Shown here: in pieces, positions 49,501 to 62,500 of the stretch
Layout of the letters: the number at the start of each line of letters is the position of its first letter
Numbering within the stretch: the first letter of the stretch is position 1
NCBI GenBank assembly: GCA_916610825.1
Contig: OU744448.1
Span: forward strand, 6,558,650-6,622,649
DNA from: Haliclystus octoradiatus
Taxonomy: Eukaryota > Cnidaria > Staurozoa > Stauromedusae > Haliclystidae
Direction of reading: 5' to 3'
Length of the DNA: 64,000 nt
Translations under genes and position numbers: made by a program
Notes under the pieces: model-generated
The model's input: the letters and a program-made list of their open reading frames with translations, nothing else
What the model was told of the DNA's origin: nothing
Databases searched by the model: none

Positions 49501-49990
49501 TGTAGCTGTGGCGCATAGCTGCGCATTGACAATCAAAGCTTATCTGCCACATTGAAATATGTTGAAATTGATAGTGTTGCGGCTGAAATCAGTACAGAGC
49601 ATTTACAATCATTGCTCTCAGCAAAGAAAGCCATTCCCTTAGAAATAGAAGTGGGGTATGGTGAACGTTCTCAATTACAATGGATAAACGGGACATCCAA
49701 ATGGAATAACCATGGAATAACCAATCAAGTAGCCGGTTATAAATGTAAAATACCCCTGTGTCAAATGTTACCAATTTATTAAGCAAGCATTTAGTAATGT
49801 GATAAATAGTAATTATATTGTATGTTTGTATTTATTTTCAGCATTGCCATTTCTACAAAGAACTGTTCTACTATTGTATCCAATTGGTGCAATTGTTATT
49901 TTTTATATGGTATCACTGTGCTTGAATTTAAATATGGCTGATATGCTAATTAGATTCTATAAATACAGAGTACTTGGTAAAACCGAGTAA
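43592..49990 (+). CDS. UNC50: UNC-50 homologue (Golgi membrane protein)
   Basis: Seven exons in phase: 43592-43758, 46072-46097, 46443-46508, 47001-47121, 47727-47872, 48743-48838 and 49842-49990, giving 256 residues against about 259 in human. A basic N-terminus precedes the family signature MDFEFALWQMFYLCFSP, then YRNFYYHR and HQWARDDPAFLVLLSFWL. Five hydrophobic segments follow, with YGYAFDVHLNAFIPLL, GNTLWLIALVYYIYITFLGY-like sequence and a final YKYRVLGK. UNC-50 proteins sit in the Golgi and inner nuclear membrane and are needed for traffic of nicotinic-type receptors. Exon 2 is only 26 bases. The ATG is the first that gives the conserved N-terminus. Intron 1 carries a 787-bp transposon. 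Confidence 0.95.
44646..45432. mobile_element. inverted-repeat DNA transposon with 9-bp target duplication
   Basis: Left end CGAAGTGGATAATGTTCCGG and right end (reverse complement) CGCAGTGGATATTGTTCCGA stay similar for about 83 bases, sharing CTGCCGGAA, AGATAAT and TTGCGCATGCGT. TAAACAAAA flanks directly on both sides (44637-44645 and 45433-45441). The 620-base interior has no clear transposase; an 86-codon minus-strand frame at 44743-45003 shows no motif I know. Long ends plus 9-bp duplication suggest a non-autonomous Mutator-like element. It lies in UNC50 intron 1. Confidence 0.8.
45627..45752 (-). repeat. dispersed repeat, inverted relative to 38478-38590
   Basis: The reverse complement of this segment matches 38478-38590, with CTTTGGATTATGGGG and GAAATGAGAGTAGAGTTAAA. 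It carries a short insertion (TCCCTGG region) relative to the other copy. Confidence 0.7.
48313..48487 (+). mobile_element. MITE family C copy with both termini
   Basis: GGGTCCGACAAAAGTTGGGATC at the left and GGCTAAACCTTTTGTCGGACAC at the right are inverted repeats of each other. This is the best copy for defining the family ends. It lies in UNC50 intron 5. Confidence 0.7.
48992..49167 (+). mobile_element. MITE family D, complete copy with TA duplication
   Basis: Starts CAGTGAAACCTGTATATAAC and ends TTATAACAGGTTTTACTG, imperfect inverted repeats, flanked on both sides by TA. Two internal GACCACTATA motifs face CAGGTGG motifs. TA duplication with CAGTnAAACC ends fits the Tc1/mariner-pogo superfamily. 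It lies in UNC50 intron 6. Confidence 0.8.
49329..49665 (+). mobile_element. tRNA-derived SINE, copy 2 (older)
   Basis: A-box-like TTAGCTCGGATGG near 49337 and a decayed B-box (GGCTCAATCCC, near 49389). It shares ACTCAGCCTTGACTTTACC, AGTACCATCT and AAATAGAAGTGGGGTATGG with copies 1 and 3. More diverged, with small deletions. It lies in UNC50 intron 6, about 180 bases before the last exon. Confidence 0.7.
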
Positions 49991-50019
49991 AAATGATAGA
50001 ACCAAACAATTGGATGAAA

Positions 50020-50030
50020 AATAAAATAAA
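50020..50030 (+). terminator. poly(A) signals, UNC50
   Basis: Two overlapping AATAAA hexamers 30-40 bases after the UNC50 stop codon. Confidence 0.6.
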
Positions 50031-51488
50031 ATCTACTCTACGCAAGAATAATCTTTGTTAGAATATTTTACGTGGTTCAAATGTTCTGTTTTTTTGTTTT
50101 GACGCAAAATTTTATTGTTTAATGTCTGACCTTTGAGCGTTTTTTACTTGTTGAAATCGAATGCTCTATAAGTTTGACATGCATATAAAAGAATGTAGCT
50201 CAAACCCAATTAAAACAGATCTTGAGTCAAATTAAATATTCTTTCAAGAATGATTAGTGTGTCTCTGTTTTAAATAATGAACTTTCTTCCAATTTGATAA
50301 TTATTTAGACTTGTAGTTTGCTTACATCGTTACAACAAATGTTTGTGGGAATAATTTAATGACTAAGAGCAATTTCCTACTGTTTACAATTTTTCTACGT
50401 ATATAATGGCCTCTTTTAAAGAAATGTTACTAACTACTACTGGCTAAATAGTACAGGGTCCATCTATGCTATAAAAATATGATAATTAACTATTAATAAC
50501 CTCTATTGTTCATCAGATAGTTTATTATTACGTGTTATAGCCACAGTATGATAAATGACTTAATAAATTAATTATTTATGGATTGGAGATTGTTCCAATC
50601 CATTAAAATATAATTTAAAATATTTTGATTAGAATGTAGGAATAATTTCATTCATCTTATATTTAAATATGTAGCCTTTGTCTATATATACTTATATATT
50701 CTTGTGACAGTTGTACAGTTATATACATTGAATGTGACACAAGAAAAAGAAACATAGTATTCTATTATTTTGCTACTATTTCTTGCTCGTTAGGGTAAGA
50801 TACTCTGCCACGCCTTTCTAGAAGGGTTTGCTAGGTTGTCGAAAATCATGTGTCTTAAGTCAGTGATGCACTTTGTATTAACAATTTATACTGTGCCCAT
50901 ATGCTCATAAAAGAATGTATTCACATGGTTTCATAACTAGATGTGTACACTGTTCTAAATCTAGACTTGTACTGCTTTGTTGATAAATGTAGTTGTGTCA
51001 AGGCGATACTTTTTGACCCAATTGAAACCCGGGATATTGCCCGATTAATCGGTAATAGTCGATTTTGATTTTAAAAATAAAAATAATCGGTAACTTTTGT
51101 GATCGGCTCATCTCTACCTTCGATATTTGGTCGATTGTATCTGTTGGATATCATTAAAACTAATGCTCTACAGTGTTGTTTTCTTTCTCTAATATACCAA
51201 CTATGAATATACTGACTTCAACTCAAATGTACAGTAAATTTACAGTAAAAATTTAAAATTTAATTGCATATTCATCAAATGTTTTACAAGAGGAAATGGA
51301 TAACTAATCCAAAAAAAGTTTGAATTTAAAAGCTTTAATAAGTAGATATAATATAACAAAAACCAACCCTTGAATCTGAAAAATCCCCTAAAAAAAAATA
51401 ATAATATGTATGTAACACGAATGTGTTTAGTTTAAAATTTAAATGGATATTATTTATACCTGATACTTGACAACAATCCCAAATAATT
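50031..51488. other. tail-to-tail intergenic region UNC50/BPI-like
   Basis: AT-rich with no gene. A patch near 51030-51115 with CCGATTAATCGG and AATAATCGGTAAC contains a short inverted motif and looks like a repeat fragment with no partner seen in the window. Confidence 0.5.
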
Positions 51489-54400
51489 TTAATCTGTTTC
51501 TATATCTTCAATTTCATTTTTTTGATGATCTTTCATTGTTGTTTCCAGTTGTTTAATTATTTCTGGTAATCTCTTCATCATTACGCTGCCTTCCTTATTA
51601 ATAGCCGTAATAACACCATGGCTAACCTATATGGAATCATTATACGAAATTATATGAAAAGGAAAATATAACTGAGAATATTCTCCTGTAAATTTCCGTC
51701 CTGGTAAATTTGAAACTACTATTGCGAAAAACAGTTCATGAACAGTTTATGAACGCTAAATGGCCCTAAATTTTCATGAACTATCCGTGAAGTTTAACGA
51801 AATGTCCATGAACGGTTCATAAGCAGTTAATGAAGATGTAGGCCATCTAACGTTCATGTACTGTCCATGAACTCCTGAACTGTTTTTCGCAGGGATATAG
51901 AACCAAATGCGATTCTGTCATATCATCGATAACGATGAAAGATGAAACCTTGTCCGTATATTACAGATTTTTTATTACCGTTGTTAATACCGGAGAAGTG
52001 ATTTTCAATGTCATGAAAGCAAAATGGAATAGTAGATTAGATCGGATGTGGTCGTTTGTAACAGGTGACCGATAAAATAAGATGGTCACTGTTGGTTTTG
52101 ATTTTACACGCTACATGAATGTATGTTATAATATTATTTGTACAATTTCCAACACGCATTGATTAATCAATATGTAAAATTGTACATTGTACAAGGGTGC
52201 TATATAGTCACCCTATAAGACACAAATATTCGTTTATTATTTATTGATGTGCAACAAAATATATCTTACCATTTTCTCTAATGTTCCTTTGAGATCGTTT
52301 GCAATTGGATTGGCGAAAATATTATATAACCAACTGAAAATTAAAGAATGGATATGTTTAAAAGATGATATCAGGAAGAGTGAATTTGGAAATAGTAGCG
52401 TAAATACACTTCTACATAGTCTAATAATACTGGAAACAATCGCCTACTCCTTGCATCCCACCCGTGAAACTTGACCGTATTGCTAAAATGTGAGATCCTG
52501 GCAGTTGAGTAGGAATTGAATGGAAAACTCTTAGCCAACATTTCTATATCTACTATTCTAAGCTCTACGTTTAAATATCTTATATACATGCCTGTAAAAT
52601 GTAAGTAACTATATTCATTCATTTCATTGTTCAGTATTTTTTTTAAAATCAGATTTCAGCTCATATAATATATATATATGATATATAAAATATAATATAT
52701 AATATATAAAATATAATATATAATATATAAAATATAATATATAATATATAATATATAAAATATAATATATAATATATAAAATATAATATATAATATTTGA
52801 AACATAATATATAATATATAAAATATAAAATATAATATATAATATTTAAAATATAATATATAATATATAAAATATAATATATAATATATAATATATAAAA
52901 TATAATATATAATATATAAAATATAATATATAATATATCAACATCATACCTTGCACCACCATGAAATCGAATTTTCATTTTCTTCACTTTGAAAGTACAT
53001 TTTGTGGCTTTGATCCTTGGTACACTGGCGCCTGCAAGTCTGTCTATTGGATCAGAAAAAAGTTTACTAATTGTCTGTTCTTTAGTTATTTCTCTAGTCT
53101 GTAGTCTAAAGTTTACTATTTAGTCTGTTCTCTATACGTATGTAATGTAAATAATTATTACTCACCAATGCTGATACCAATAGACAATCCAATGCCATGC
53201 ATTTTCATATCACATGATCCATTATCACCAATATGTGGCCTAAAGAAACAGACGAATTACATATAAGTATAACTATGTAGGCGTCACGGTCAAATTCCAT
53301 ATGATCGATGCAAGAGTTAAGTTATAAGATGTAATATTCTCAATTATCATATTAAACTAAATGATCGTTTAAATTTGGCAACATGACGTCAGAATGTGTG
53401 TACAACTCCAATAAAATCTCTATGTAGTGGTACAAGGAATTATAATGGTGCTAAAATGGATGTATACGATTCGTGACTTCCCTCCTAGAAATCAATCATC
53501 TTTCCATTGGGAAGGGTATGGTGCATTATTGCCCTCCTAGAAATCAACTAAGTAAGTACCTATTTATTACTTACTATTACTTAGAAACAAACAATCTATC
53601 CCTTGGGACGCAATATACAGTACCTTGACACCATTCTAAAAATCAATTATATAATCCTTTTGAGATGGGTACGGCCATTACTATTCTCCTAAAAATCACG
53701 AGGGATGACTACGATAATTAATAGTCTGTCCATATACGATGACTCACCACCCTGCTTGTCTGTACCTCCAATTAGTATGAACAAAAACAGATGCATCACC
53801 AGCGCTTATCGTCAGTCCGGCTGACTTTGTAAGCGTTAAATTTGACCTTGGCACGGAGACGTTGCTCAAAATAATCCTATGAAAACAAGACGCAAAGCAT
53901 TGAAAAATACAGCAATCATGTTAATTAAGTTTGATCTAAAATCGGAGAGAAAAATATATACAGCTATACAATATATACCTTGATAATCCAAATGACACCT
54001 TTCCGATTAATGTATCTGTTGAACCAGATACATCCGGGATAGGAATATCCGTCAGTTCACTAATAACAAATGGTACACCGATACTGCGAACTGATACAAG
54101 AAGAACATTGTTAAGATACAGTTATATCAAGATGCACATAAATAATGAAAGAAAGCTATATTATCTAACAACTGCTCTCGATGCAATCTTGTGATTTGTC
54201 ATATATAGAGTAATCCCCTCCAAGCATGCTCAAAGTCGACGCATCTTATTTCAATGACATCACATGGATCACGTATAGAACAAACAAATTCAAAATATGG
54301 CTATATGGTGATACGTTCCTGGTGGCTGCCATTAGGAGGAACCCCGCCCCCTCCTGAGCAGGGGTGGAAAATGTTGGGACCACTGCAACAGGCAGCTGCA

Positions 54401-55219
54401 TGCACAATTTTGTCTAAATAAGGTCGGTTTAAATTGCCTGACCCGGGGCCTGACCAGGAAAATTTCAGGTCAAATATTTGCAGGCACCTTTAAGGCAAAA
54501 TTTTGTGGTTGCTGGCACTAAAAAATATTTTTGACCACTTCTTCTGAGAGAAAACAATCGATCATAAGTATTGTGAATTGTCTTATGTACAGTGATTTGT
54601 GTCGGAGTTCTTTGTATAGCAAATATGTTAGGCGTAAGAGAGACGGCACATCTAATGTGACTGTCTATACTACTACTACTACAGTACTACTTGAATTATC
54701 ATCAATCCAAGATGAATGGCATGGAACTTGTTGTAAATTATTTCATTCATTCGTTTTTTTCCAATCATTCAAGCGGATAATCTAATTAGCTTGCAGCTTC
54801 TCTCAGTTGTAGTCCTTCGAAATGTTTGTAAAATTGATTAATCTATTTAAGTTATGTATATGAATATAATTACAATTGCAAAGCTAAAGCTTCGGGGAGA
54901 TTATTTAACATTCACTATAATCATGCTATAAAGCCTTTGAAAGCCTTTCAAATTATCATAAATCTATCCTGCGTGTAGACTAAATGTTTCTTAAAGGAAC
55001 GTATAATTTGCACTCATGTTATCACAAAGTTAATTTCTGCTTACCGTAATCCAATCCTTTTTGTGTTACATCTTCTATAATTGCTGGATTGAGATTAAAT
55101 TCTTTCAAAGGTAAGCATGTGAGCATAGGTAATATTATCGACATGATAATTGTTAAAATCAAACCATGTAGCAAATCAGGATTTAGCAAATATAATCCAA
55201 TCGTAACTCTCAATTTCAT
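51489..55219 (-). CDS. single-domain BPI/LBP-family secreted lipid-binding protein
   Basis: Seven exons in phase: 55045-55219, 53979-54090, 53748-53876, 53166-53239, 52950-53031, 52270-52333 and 51489-51626, about 257 residues. A hydrophobic signal segment (LILTIIMSIILPML) precedes NLNPAIIEDVTQKGLDY, equivalent to the NPG..RITDKGL start of mature BPI. Then IPIPDVSG, FVHTNWRY, GLSIGISI, IKATKCTFKVKKMKI and WLYNIFANPIANDLKGTLE follow BPI domain 1 in order. A stop comes soon after, so the second BPI domain is absent. The family binds lipopolysaccharide and phospholipid. Mature Cys are only GSC and TKC; the position of the usual second partner is Ser. The first ATG of exon 1 is used. Function inferred from fold only. 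Confidence 0.87.
51723..51894. mobile_element. TTCATGAA-palindrome MITE with both termini
   Basis: Left TTGCGAAAAACAGTTCATG and right CTGAACTGTTTTTCGCAGGG are inverted. The interior has CGCTAAATGGCCCTAAATTT and GGCCATCTAACGTTCATG, themselves inverted. This copy shows the family plan best. It lies in the last intron of the BPI-like gene. Confidence 0.75.
52661..52940. repeat. AT-only minisatellite
   Basis: About 280 bases of tandem ATATAAAATATAATATATA-type units of mixed length with one GAAACATAATA interruption near 52800. It directly abuts the donor side of BPI-like exon 5. It produces a spurious Ile/Tyr-rich open frame on the minus strand. Confidence 0.9.
53470..53710 (+). repeat. loose tandem repeat around CTCCTAGAAATCAA
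   Basis: The motif CTCCTAGAAATCAA or close variants (TCTAAAAATCAATTA, CTCCTAAAAATCACG) recurs at about 53485, 53532, 53635 and 53688, with GGGAAGGGTA-like sequence between. A diverged tandem array in a BPI-like intron. Confidence 0.5.
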
Positions 55220-56420
55220 TGTAGAATTTACGACACTTATGTTGCGAAATAACAAAGCTAATTATGGCTGCCAACTCCATTACCATCAAAAATCGATGTT
55301 GATCCTTGGGTTTCCAGCTTCAAAGATGAATTCTTCACAGCATCTATAAATTATAACTCAGTCACTTCAATTGAAAATGATATCTGCTTTTACTTTTACT
55401 TTCCGCTAAAAGTTATTGATTAACGGCTTCTGATTTGCACAATTGAAAATAAGTCCCGATTAACTGCTCCATTGGTCTTTGCGTCTTAAATAAATTGCAT
55501 TCATAAATTATTTATCATTAGATCCAGTCTTTTTTTGAGTTCTCTTCAATCCGTCTATACTGAATTTTGCTTGTATCCATTGCGATAAAGCCGCTTAAAA
55601 GGTAAGTACAGTTTATCCAGGTTGGGAATTTGAAGATGATAAACATTAACAGCAGCCGCACTGAGAATGCTAGAATCCGGACTACCCTTTAGACTGTACT
55701 TGGCTTGGTAATAGAAGTTGTATAGGGGTTGAAAAATCTGAAAAGGATTTCAATAAGTAGTGATGGCAGAGGAAGGTGCGACTCGATTGACCGAGCCTGA
55801 TAATCGGGGATACTTAGCAATAATCCCATTCGATTGCCCTAATTCAGACTATTATATATATGTACTGTTTTATATTTGCTACTATTAGTTTCACGCCAAG
55901 GCGATCATCAGGCAATTTAATCGTAGTTTAATCAATTTAATAGTAGCAAATATGAATGTCTGATTTTTCGTGTATTAATTATTAAACAGCTCTGCATTTA
56001 TGGCATTGAGCACTATTGAAACAGCAAAGACAACATAAGTATCTTGATATTACTATGTATTGTTTTAGCGATCCCTCTTCCGGGGCATCCTAATATGCTC
56101 CCGATAATCTCATTCAGACCTTATGGTAGAAACAACGTCACCCTAATTTATCCATTAATCATTGTTTGCATCTGAGTTAAATAGAAATCACGAACTGTCA
56201 ACACAAAGCAATCGATAGTTTCAAGAAAGAGTCGACAATCGATGTTAAGTATATCGGACACAGATCGACACAGAGAGAAAACCAAAAACTATTGTAAATT
56301 TGTATTTTAGTTTCTTAATAAATTTTTATTAGCAGGGAAATTTAATTATAGTACAATATCTGGTAGCATTTACATATACATATATCGGTTTTCTATATCT
56401 TCAATGTGTGCATCTTAAAA
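55220..56420. other. intergenic region upstream of BPI-like, downstream of KLHL
   Basis: No gene recognised. Around 55875-55965 a short inverted repeat pairs TTTGCTACTATTAG with AATAGTAGCAAATAT, a small hairpin. Confidence 0.45.
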
Positions 56421-56426
56421 CGTTAT

Positions 56427-56432
56427 TTTATT
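56427..56432 (-). terminator. poly(A) signal, KLHL gene
   Basis: TTTATT on plus (AATAAA on minus) about 130 bases after the KLHL stop codon; other candidates lie near 56318-56335. Confidence 0.45.
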
Positions 56433-56558
56433 ATATATAATGATAAAATCTATAAATCAACTGTAAGGCGGGGATAAGGCAACGCAAAGTCACCCTACTA
56501 ATGTCTATACTTAATTAACATTCTGTGGTTTTGAAATAGATCAAGCATTATACATTTT

Positions 56559-59500
56559 CTATTGATCTAACATTAGGGACACTACACAAGCCCCAGCCCT
56601 TGGAGGATAGAGTGGGGCAACAAATGCCCAATCGTCAGATTCTGGATCGTAAGCTTCTACAGCCTCAAGATAAAGTGCCCCATCATAGCCTCCAACAGCA
56701 TATAGTTTATCTCCTAATGAGGATAATCCAACAGCATCTCGACAGTTTCTCATGGCCTTCACTAGGGTCCATTGGTCAGTCTTAACATCATATCGTTCAG
56801 CTGAACTGAAATGTTTGGATGAATCTTTACCAACGGGTGCATCATGACCCCCAAGGGCGTATAAGTACCCATTTAATACTGACACACCCACACCTAGACA
56901 AACAATTCAACACATAGGATCTATATCTCAATGGTAGATATCAGTGACACAGGAGTTAGGGGGCATTTGACTCGCTGCCATTAAAGTGATCAAATGCCCC
57001 TTTTGAATTTATGCAATACTTTTCAATAAACTTAATGATGTATAGCACACGAAATGTAAATAAACGCCGATTGTTCTGGGTTTTGTTGGGAAAATCAGAA
57101 ATGTTTCACTTGTTCTGAGTTCAAAACCAGATAATTACAGGGCAATATCTGCAGCTTTACATTGTAGACATATATAGTCATTCAGAGCATTTTTATGAAA
57201 ATGTGCCCTTTTTCTCTGCCTGCCCTTGCTGATTGATTTTCGTTCCGGTGCCCCTGGTAGATGTCTTTAAGAGAGATTGCAACATAATGTTTGAATTCAT
57301 TTACCAATATTATAATGCTGCAGACACAATGCAAAACAGTTAGAGTCTTAGGGACATCAGATCTATCATCATCATCATTATCATCATCATTTATTCAGGA
57401 CTTGAATAGTAGCAGCGTAAAGACTTTGAATAGTTTAAACAGTTTTAAATAGAGCAAAAGTTCTGGGTTATAAATATAGAGGTTGTATGATGTTTAATTG
57501 TACCCATTGTTAATAGAATACCATGCACACAATGCAAACATATTCAATTGCAGATCGTCCAGAAGTGAGAGAGGGGTAACATAATAGTTAACTAAATAAA
57601 CCCTTATTATAGAATACTATAGAATAAGGGGCAATATTGACCGGCGGCCACTACAGGCTCAAGTTGAAACAGGCTTGGCAGTTTTCAAAATTTTGGTTTC
57701 ATCTAAATTGTTTGGACATTAAAAGATCCAAGATTTTATAAACCTCTAAGATTGCAGTGTCTGTAAATGGAAGCTAAGATTTTAAAACCTCTAAGATTGT
57801 AGCGACCCGCCGGTCAATACTGTCACTCGAAGCAAATTTGATTGCCATTTGTCACATCAAATAATTTATTACCTCCACGGCGTTTGATCATTGGAGCAGC
57901 ATATGTCCACCGGTTATAATTTGGATCATAAACTTCAACAGAATTTAAACAAGATGACCCATCCCGACCACCAACAGCATACAGTCGATTCTCTAAAACT
58001 GTCACAGCAACAGTACTTCTAGGTGTTCCCATAGAAGCTACAAGTTTCCATTGTTTTGTTTGAGGGTCGTACCTATATTAAAGGAGTATGATGAATAATT
58101 ATAATTTCTAATTATGTTAATTATAATTATGTGAAGTTTGATAATCAACCATTTATAGTACTGTATGATCGTTGCTTTGAATCCAATTTCCTTCGGATGA
58201 ATCACAAATATTTATGATTGCAAAACATGACCCCTGAGGAAAACAGTTCAGGAGCTCTTGAACAGTGCATAACCAGGGTCCGATAAATAATTTTGCCTTT
58301 CGAGATCCAAAGATTTTCGAAGTGAAACCTTCAGATTTTTTCCCGGGCATATAATGAAGAAAGCTCGGTCTGATATTGTTTTCATTGTCAATGCTCCATC
58401 CAGTTTAGACGTGAACTTGTAAAGAAATATTTTAGAGCTTGCTGTAAACATAAACAAACACCGATGATCAATTGGGGAATGTACAAATAAGCTTCAAAAG
58501 TCCACCAAAGGTTATAATATTTTCTTAATTTTTAGTAGAAATCTTATTCAAAAAAGTTGATCATTGGCTGCCTTCGGATTTCAGCTCAGCCTTCCGCAAT
58601 CTAGGATCACAGGATCACAATATCAAACCCTGTTCATAGTTCATAACCCTCGCGGACACTTCATGAAACCTTGGGGGCCATTTAACTAATAATCAGTAAC
58701 AATTATGAATATGTAGTCCAACTCCTTTTATTAATATTTAGCTCTGTCAAATGACATCGAGTCGAGTACTATTTTTTGCTATTAGATAATATCTAATATG
58801 TGCATTATTATATATATATATATAACAATGAACATTACCTCTCAACTGTATTTAAATAAGACCATCCATCGTGACCACCAACAGCATACAGGGGACCATT
58901 TAAAACAGCAACACCAATCCCATGACGATGTGTTAACATTGGTGTTAAAGTTGTCCATGTTGATGTAACTGGATCAAAACATTCAACATTGTTTAATGTT
59001 TTCAATCCATCTCTTCCACCTGTACATAACAAAACAACATTTGGATTACCCTTTTATTAATGCAAAACGTTAATGCTCAGCTTTTTGAAAATTTAAGAAC
59101 AAGTAACAAACATTTTGAGACTCTGTTTTTTTACTTCAAAGGCATTACTTTATAATTGTAAACCTTCTATGAGATCAATCGACAAATTACAACCCAAACC
59201 AAGTCATATTTTTCTACTAATTTATAACCTTAACCGTCAGCGACCGTGAAGCTATGCAAAATAAAAACTGCTCTTCAAATTATTTTCCAATATATTTATT
59301 TATTTTAATTTGATTTAACTATGTTTCTCAACAATTTCTAAGTTTATCAAATGATTGTTATACGCATGTGTTTCTAATACGCTAGAATAGGCTCATTATT
59401 GACTATGAACTAATCCTGATCTTAAAGTGTATATCCCGGCTATTGGGAGATTGCTTCCTTAGATAAAGAAATATTTTCTATTTGTACATGTTGCTCTTGT

Positions 59501-62500
59501 GTTTTTCTTTTGCGCGATCATTACCACACCAAATACGCAGTCAAAGTGACCATTTTGGGTTATCTTTGTTTCTCACTCTTTTTCCTCCACCAGGAACCCG
59601 TTATTAAATTAAAGAATGCATTTTTAAAGGGGTAATGATCGCGCAGCAAAGCCAAAACACAAGAACAACATGTACGAATATAATTTTTTTTCTATCCAAA
59701 GAAGCATGTTCCCAATATCTGGGATAAACACTTTAACAATAGGGCATCTGGGTAAATTACCTGCAACATACAACTTGTTATCGAGGATTGCCACACCAAA
59801 TTGCAAACGTCTAGCACTCATTGATGCCACATGTTTCCAAGAATTGGCACGGGGGTTGTATTCATCAATTCTAACAGTAGCTTCTTTACCAGAATCCATG
59901 CCTACGTAAATGGAACAGGATTTGATAATAGTTTTCTTTCTGCGGTTATACTTTTTGCGTTAAATTTGTTTCGATAATTAAAATTACAGTGAAACCTGTA
60001 TATAACAGCCAGCTACTAGAGGTAGATAAATTGACCATTATAGACAGGTGGCCTTTATATACAGGTTTGATTCAATAGAAAGTACTATTTTAGACATTGC
60101 GAGAGTGACCACTATAGACAGGTGGCTGCTTTATAGAGGTGACCGTTATGCAGGTTTAACTGTACATGTAAACAATTCCAGCCTCTGATTATGAGTTAAA
60201 AAACAGCATCTTTTTACTTATCTTCCAAAGGAAAGTAAGAAAAATAATTTTTCTTCTGATTGTGAAAACTTGAATACAAGGGCCTACTATTCCCCATTTC
60301 CTCCTGAGTTTACGCTAGCCTTCCGCAATTCTCAGTCTCAGAATCCCCCATTTTATCAAACCCTGAAACAATGAATTTTAAAATGTTGCTTTTATTTTAT
60401 TGGCTAGTTAACCACCATGTGTGACTCTGCGGAAAAATATGGGAACTTAAGTTTATAAACAAGTGGCTGCAATTGAAATATTATAATAAATTAATGTCTA
60501 TTATATGTAGATCATAGTTAAATTAATCTCTATGAAGAAGCTTCTTCAGAGTATTACGAAAATAAAATAAAAGTCAATATGAACAATAAATTTTTCTTTT
60601 TTAATTGGACATTTTACTGAATTCAAATTCACCATTTTCAAATTAGAAAAGTTAAAATATAATTACATTAAAATCAAAACATCATTTATAAGATTTAATT
60701 TTTATATAATACCTAGGGAGTACATTCATATTGATCAAATCTTGTACATTTCGTTGTGATTTTGAAGTAATTATGATTGAAATTAAATTAATATAATATT
60801 TGAACTGACTTGAAAATGGTGAATAAAGATTCATAGAAACGTAAAATTAAAAAGAAAAGTTATAATTAACAGTTATTGATCGAAAGCAAGGTGAATATCG
60901 GCTGATAATGACTGGGGTCCGCGGAAGTCATTATGCCAATATTCATCGAGCCTGAGATCAATACAGTCTGTTCAAGTCAATAATTACAGTAACAGGTCAA
61001 TTTTGGAACATATGCTGAGATGGCAGAGCAACCAAACTTCAGATCAGATCATATCTGATTGACTGTGGTTCAAATCCCCCTAAGGTCAATTCATCCTTGA
61101 CTTTATCTAAAACATCAAATGAGTACCATCTGAGAATGGCGGCGGAATGAATGGTCCAGAGGGAATCACATTGTGAGTAGCTGTGGCGCATCGTTGCTCA
61201 TCTGACAATCTAGGCCTGTCTGCCATGAAATCTGTTGAAATTGATCTGCATGGTCACTGCTGAGATCAATAAAGAGCGTTTATCAGTGAATCACTACTCT
61301 CAGCGAAAAGAGCCACTCATCTAGAAATAGATGAGTGGTTTGGGTGCCTTCAACTGTAGGGCGATACTGTCTCAATTACTTATATCATATTGATTTACTA
61401 TCACTACTGACACAAGAACCATAAAAAATGGCAAAATTTCATTCCGTTTTCATGGCATTTTCAAGGCATTTTAGCATTTTAAAATTGTGAATATGGGTGT
61501 TTTAATGGTTTTCAAACTTTTTCATGGCTTACAAGAAGTGTTGTTTTCACTTTTTTTACATTCATGGTATTTTCTCAACACTTTCATGGCATTTTCATGG
61601 TTTTGGTGTTGGTAGAGTATGGAGCATACTCTACCTCTCATATAAAGAAAATAATTTTTACCTCCAATGGCATATAAAACACCAACAGTTCCTTTTCTTG
61701 GCCGGTGCTTAACATTTGTTAACTCATATTGACGTCTTGGCATCAGATGATATTTCATAATATCTAATAAAATGTCTTTACATTTATTACTTTCTCTTAT
61801 TGCAGGCATAGTGGATACCTCATCAACAATAAATTGTGAATCCAAATGTACTAATCTTACACATTCTAACGCATCACCAATTACTTTCTTTCTACTTTCA
61901 TAATCATATTTAAGCCATGTGATAACAGATTGGTAAACAAACTTTTCAGATGTGACATTCAAATAATCACCCTTTAATAAACTACATAGTTGCGGAGAGC
62001 TTAATAAAAGAAATTCTTGATTTTGGGATACTTCAATAAAATTATCTTGTGTGTATTTATCAGCAAATTGGAATAGCGTGTCACAGCCATGCGTATCTGC
62101 AAATGCACGAATACCAAGACAATTTGAAGGATGTAATTGATTTTTCATAAAATCACAGCACGCCGTCTTGACGTCGTCAACTTGTAAAAGACAAGCTGAC
62201 GCAAGAAGATTTTCTACGTTATCTACGCGTATTTCAATTTTCCATGTATATGCATAATCAACTAATGCCATCAACGCATCAGGATCAATTTCTGATATTG
62301 TTATAACATCTTGTCTAGTCTCTGATAATTCACTTGTAAACATAGCACTAAAGTAATCACATAGGGACGATATAACAACTTTATGACATGGAATCTCTTT
62401 ATCCCCAGCAACAAGAACGATATCAGTGAAATTGTTTCGCTCTTTAAAATTTGTCATTTTTTCCATAGCTTTAGCAGGATATAGCGGAGACTGAAACAAC

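Noticed and set aside
49552..49782. 76-codon plus-strand frame before the last UNC50 exon
   Set aside because: Lies largely inside SINE copy 2; not in phase with UNC50 exons.
52661..52987. Ile/Tyr-rich open frame of 108 codons on the minus strand
   Set aside because: It is created by the AT-only minisatellite; only the last 20 or so codons (exon 52950-53031 of the BPI-like gene) are real.
55220..55255. Twelve-residue extension before the BPI-like signal peptide
   Set aside because: It opens with TTG; the ATG at 55219 gives a normal signal sequence start.
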